Assembly (NCBI GenBank): GCA_964370035.1
Contig: CAYJGT010000030.1
Coordinates: 1-17,206, forward strand
DNA length: 17,206 bases
Direction: 5' to 3'
Source of the DNA: CAYJHC01 sp964370035
Lineage (GTDB): Bacteria; Bacillota; Clostridia; Peptostreptococcales; Anaerovoracaceae
The notes under the pieces were generated by a model that saw nothing but the letters and a program-made list of their open reading frames with translations, ran no database searches and was not told the origin of the DNA. Within the stretch, counting starts at the first letter, position 1; each line of letters starts with the position of its first letter. This document shows, piece after piece, positions 14,561-17,206 of this stretch. The translations under genes and the position numbers were made by a program.

Positions 14561-16780
14561 TTATTTACTCTTCTCATCCAAAAGTTTTTCAAAATCTGCT
14601 GAAGGCATTGGTTTTGCAAAATAGTATCCCTGTACGGAGGAACAGTCAACCGTCTGCAGGAACTCTACCTGGTCTTCATATTCTATGCCCTCTGCAACCA
14701 CCTTAGACCCTAAGCTAGTCACCAAATTAATAATTCCTGTTAGCATAGTTTTTGCAGGTTCACGATCTTTTTCATCTTCCGCTATAAAGAAGCTTCTATC
14801 TAGTTTTACTACATCAAAGTTATATTCCTTTAACATTCCCAACGATGAATGACCGGATCCAAAGTCATCAATAGAAACACTAAACCCTGCAGTATGTAAT
14901 TCGTCTAGAACTTGACTTAATAAACCTATATTCTCAATTACAGTTGTTTCTGTAAGTTCTACTTCCAATAGGCTTGTAGGCACGTTATGCTTATTGGCAA
15001 TCTCAATTAACCTTTCTACAAAATCCGAATCTTGTAAATGCCGTCTTGAAAAGTTTACAGAAATAGGAACGCATTCCTTATTCTCTCTTAATCTATTTTC
15101 AATAAGAATGCAGGCGCTTTCAAATATGTGGTGATCTAAAGTTGTAATAAAATCATTTTTCTCAAATAATGGAATAAACTCTCCTGGAAATACTATTCCC
15201 CCATCATTTTCAAACCAACGAACTAGAGCTTCAGCACCTACAATATTACCTTTTCTAGGGTTATATTTTGGTTGTAAAAACATCTTGAACTCTTGGTTCT
15301 TTAGAGAATCTTCCATTTTATTTGTAATTTCACTCATCCTAAGCATATGTTTTTTAAACTTATCATCATAATCCCATATTGTCCAACCTGTTTTTTCACG
15401 GGCATGACTATGTGCTATACTTACCTTGTTAACCATTTCATCCACGTCGGTTTCACCTGGTTCAAGGAAATATCTCCCGTATCTAAAGTTAAACCTATGC
15501 TTTTCTAATTCGGGAATTGAGGCTCTAAGTTGATTAATATATTTTTCTCTGTTTAGAAAAAATTCATTAACCTTAGTTTTTTCAGCAAAAATAAGTAATT
15601 CATCAGACCCTGTACGTGCAATTTTAAACAAATCGCCTCTCATTTTTTCTGCGACCTTTGCACTTTCACAAATTACTTTGTCGCCTATTTCTATCCCAAA
15701 AACTTCATTGATTATTTTAAAGTTTTCTATATCTCCCTTAAGCAAAACATACTTTGTGCAATCAAAATCACTTCGACTTACAATTTCTTTTAAGTCCATT
15801 TTAAATTTAATTAAATTTGAAACCCCAGTTAAATCATCATAGTATGCTACCTGTTGAATTTCTGCATAAGACTTCTTTCTAACCCAGAGAATATATATAG
15901 TTAACACTATAAACGCAATCAATAAACTAGCACTAACTACCAACATTCCTGTTGTGATTGCGTTTGCACTTTCCGAAAGTGAACTTTCGGATATTTCAAA
16001 GAATAACATCCAGTCACCTATCCCTAATGGAATATATTTTCCAAGTTTTCTGTCATCACCAATAGAAAAAGTTGTTTCCCCTTCTTTTGAATTTGCAAAA
16101 TCTTCTAAGACGTCTTCGTAAGTTTGTCCATATTCAAAAGTTGCCTCCTTGAAATTTTCAAAAGATATTGGAAATTCATATGTGTGCAGCATAATTTCAC
16201 CCTGAGAGTTTACTATCATAGCTGCCCCACGGCTATCTGTTACTCCTATTAGTAAATTAGCTAGCTTTTCCACATCATATTCTGCTACAATTACACCTTG
16301 TACACTTCCTTTATAATATATGGGAGCAGCTACTGAGATAACAGTGCTACCTGTAAATTTCGATTCATAAACGTTTGTTAGAAGAACTTCTCCTTTAGAA
16401 GCAGCCTCAAAATATGCTTCTTGCGAAATATTTGCAAGTGTTCCTTCAGATGTTGTGCCATTTCCCAAAGTATCTGTTATGATTAAGTTATCTATCTCGT
16501 ACTCTTTTGTCCATATTTTCATAGACTCATTCAACAGTTCTCTATCTTCACCAATATATGTAATAACATCTACGATGCTCTTTACGTTATCTTGTTTGTT
16601 TGTCATGATAAGTAAAATAGCTCTGCTCTGTTCATTTGCCATTCCTTCCAAACTTGCCTTAGCAGAAGTCTCAAGTTCTTTGAACACCATATTGTTAAAC
16701 CAAAAAACGGCAGCAATATTTAGAACAGCAATAAGTAGCACTATACTAACTATTCTAATTTGTCCGCTTTTGCTTTTCAT
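14561..16780 (-). CDS. dCache-like sensor with degenerate GGDEF and intact EAL (probable c-di-GMP phosphodiesterase)
   Basis: The 739-residue product has a membrane helix at about 8-28, an extracellular double-Cache-like sensor (about 35-265; VISVAAPIYYKGSVQGVIVAEYDV is typical of the membrane-distal Cache strands), and a second helix at about 275-298. A GGDEF-like domain follows (about 308-475) with motif GSDEL (391-395) in place of GGDEF; the metal Asp D350 (GDIENFK) survives, so residual nucleotide binding is possible. The EAL domain (about 480-735) retains E517, N576, E608/E611, D638-D639, K659, E697 and Q717 and should hydrolyse c-di-GMP. Cache domains commonly bind amino acids, carboxylates or amines outside the cell; the ligand here is unknown. 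GGAG lies upstream of the ATG at 16780. It is a single-gene unit with a near-consensus promoter, convergent with the dehydrogenase gene. Confidence 0.93.
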   Translation of the reverse strand: MKSKSGQIRIVSIVLLIAVLNIAAVFWFNNMVFKELETSAKASLEGMANEQSRAILLIMTNKQDNVKSIVDVITYIGEDRELLNESMKIWTKEYEIDNLIITDTLGNGTTSEGTLANISQEAYFEAASKGEVLLTNVYESKFTGSTVISVAAPIYYKGSVQGVIVAEYDVEKLANLLIGVTDSRGAAMIVNSQGEIMLHTYEFPISFENFKEATFEYGQTYEDVLEDFANSKEGETTFSIGDDRKLGKYIPLGIGDWMLFFEISESSLSESANAITTGMLVVSASLLIAFIVLTIYILWVRKKSYAEIQQVAYYDDLTGVSNLIKFKMDLKEIVSRSDFDCTKYVLLKGDIENFKIINEVFGIEIGDKVICESAKVAEKMRGDLFKIARTGSDELLIFAEKTKVNEFFLNREKYINQLRASIPELEKHRFNFRYGRYFLEPGETDVDEMVNKVSIAHSHAREKTGWTIWDYDDKFKKHMLRMSEITNKMEDSLKNQEFKMFLQPKYNPRKGNIVGAEALVRWFENDGGIVFPGEFIPLFEKNDFITTLDHHIFESACILIENRLRENKECVPISVNFSRRHLQDSDFVERLIEIANKHNVPTSLLEVELTETTVIENIGLLSQVLDELHTAGFSVSIDDFGSGHSSLGMLKEYNFDVVKLDRSFFIAEDEKDREPAKTMLTGIINLVTSLGSKVVAEGIEYEDQVEFLQTVDCSSVQGYYFAKPMPSADFEKLLDEKSK

Positions 16781-16873
16781 GGTTTTTTCTCCATCTTCTT
16801 AGATATTAATTTAAAATAAATTCTTACGTTCGACATAGATAAACTGAATATTTCACCGCTTTATACAAGGTAA

Positions 16874-16902
16874 ATTATACTACAAAAGTATAGGCTAGTC
16901 AA
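16874..16902 (-). promoter_or_regulatory. Near-consensus sigma-A promoter of the dCache-EAL gene
   Basis: On the minus strand TTGACT (16902-16897), a 17-base spacer and TATAAT (16879-16874). The predicted leader is about 87 bases. Confidence 0.85.
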
Positions 16903-16916
16903 ATATCACAAAAGTT

Positions 16917-16947
16917 AGTTGTTATTAAGAATTCATTAATAACAACT
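16917..16947. repeat. 12-bp-arm inverted repeat upstream of the dCache-EAL promoter
   Basis: AGTTGTTATTAA (16917-16928) and its exact complement TTAATAACAACT (16936-16947) flank GAATTCA. It starts 15 bp upstream of the -35 box, a usual place for an activator or repressor site. The AT-rich stem and lack of a clean U tract make it a poor terminator. Confidence 0.5.
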
Positions 16948-17077
16948 TATTTTCTTTAAGAGTTTTTTTCAAAAACCACTTAGTTATATTGAAAATTCAC
17001 TCTAGATAATTTACTGTTTTACGGTTCACAATTTTTTGATAGTAAAAATACATATTACGTTTTTCTACCAATTTAAC

Positions 17078-17106
17078 AGTAAAGCCACAATTGCTTGTGG
17101 CTTACT
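17078..17106 (-). terminator. Hairpin after the partial right-edge gene
   Basis: AAGCCACAA (17082-17090), loop TTGC, TTGTGGCTT (17095-17103), extended by 3 bp after a bulged A. It lies about 36 bases past the stop of the minus-strand gene at 17142. The following T tract is weak. Confidence 0.6.
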
Positions 17107-17141
17107 TAAAGTTCGAAAACTATTCAATTATATATTTCTTT

Positions 17142-17206
17142 CTACTCAAATACTGTTTGTTTTTCAACAGGAGTTGTTAATGCCCTTAAAGCTTTTTCAA
17201 CAATTT
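17142..17206 (-). CDS. 3' end of an unidentified gene (partial)
   Basis: On the minus strand an open frame enters from the right edge and ends at TAG (17144-17142). The last residues read KALRALTTPVEKQTVFE. The charged, peptide-like composition and the hairpin that follows support a real C-terminus. The fragment of about 21 residues is too short to name; the rest of the gene lies beyond the window. Confidence 0.6.
   Translation of the reverse strand, partial: IVEKALRALTTPVEKQTVFE

Larger units (their letters stand above)
16781..17141. other. Intergenic region upstream of the dCache-EAL gene
   Basis: 361 AT-rich bases with no credible gene. It holds the dCache-EAL promoter (16874-16902), a 31-bp inverted repeat (16917-16947) and the hairpin ending the gene at the right edge (17078-17106). 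Confidence 0.6.

Overview
The window looks like chromosomal DNA of an anaerobic, low-GC Gram-positive bacterium, most likely a Clostridia member. The evidence is AT-rich intergenic DNA, strong GGAGG-type Shine-Dalgarno sites, near-consensus sigma-A promoters, U-tailed hairpin terminators, a lipobox lipoprotein, a [FeFe]-hydrogenase-like protein and a clostridial-type 3-hydroxybutyryl-CoA dehydrogenase. There are no rRNA or tRNA genes, CRISPR arrays, transposases or phage genes. The genus cannot be named from sequence alone.

Layout. Positions 1-260 hold a terminator-like hairpin built from tandem octamers and a short possible ORF remnant. Next come a GNAT acetyltransferase (minus) and a divergent YitT-family membrane protein (plus). 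A LysR regulator (minus) diverges from a YeiH-family transporter (plus), which probably starts at a TTG. A 13-bp bidirectional terminator separates this part from the rest.

From 4.1 to 16.8 kb most genes concern the second messenger cyclic di-GMP: (1) a ferredoxin / [FeFe]-hydrogenase H-domain / FeS-domain / GGDEF fusion; (2) a six-helix membrane GGEEF cyclase; (3) a polytopic GGDEF-EAL protein whose GGDEF half has lost its metal ligand; (4) a protein with two extracellular solute-binding-like domains, one helix, a degenerate GGDEF and an intact EAL; (5) a dCache-like sensor with degenerate GGDEF and intact EAL. A small lipoprotein with its own strong promoter sits between (1) and (2). A solitary 3-hydroxybutyryl-CoA dehydrogenase gene sits between (4) and (5). 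The last 65 bases hold the 3' end of an unidentified minus-strand gene, followed by its hairpin.

Working together (inference): two proteins look able to make c-di-GMP and three look able to degrade it. Each carries a different input: H-cluster/Fe-S, two different membrane domains, tandem solute-binding domains, and dCache. The region therefore reads as a sensory island that converts redox or H2 state and extracellular solutes into c-di-GMP changes. The hydrogenase-like cyclase is the most unusual item: it keeps the four cysteines expected to hold the H-cluster but has Pro where catalytic enzymes have the proton-transfer Cys, and its Fe-S domain abuts the GGDEF domain with almost no linker.
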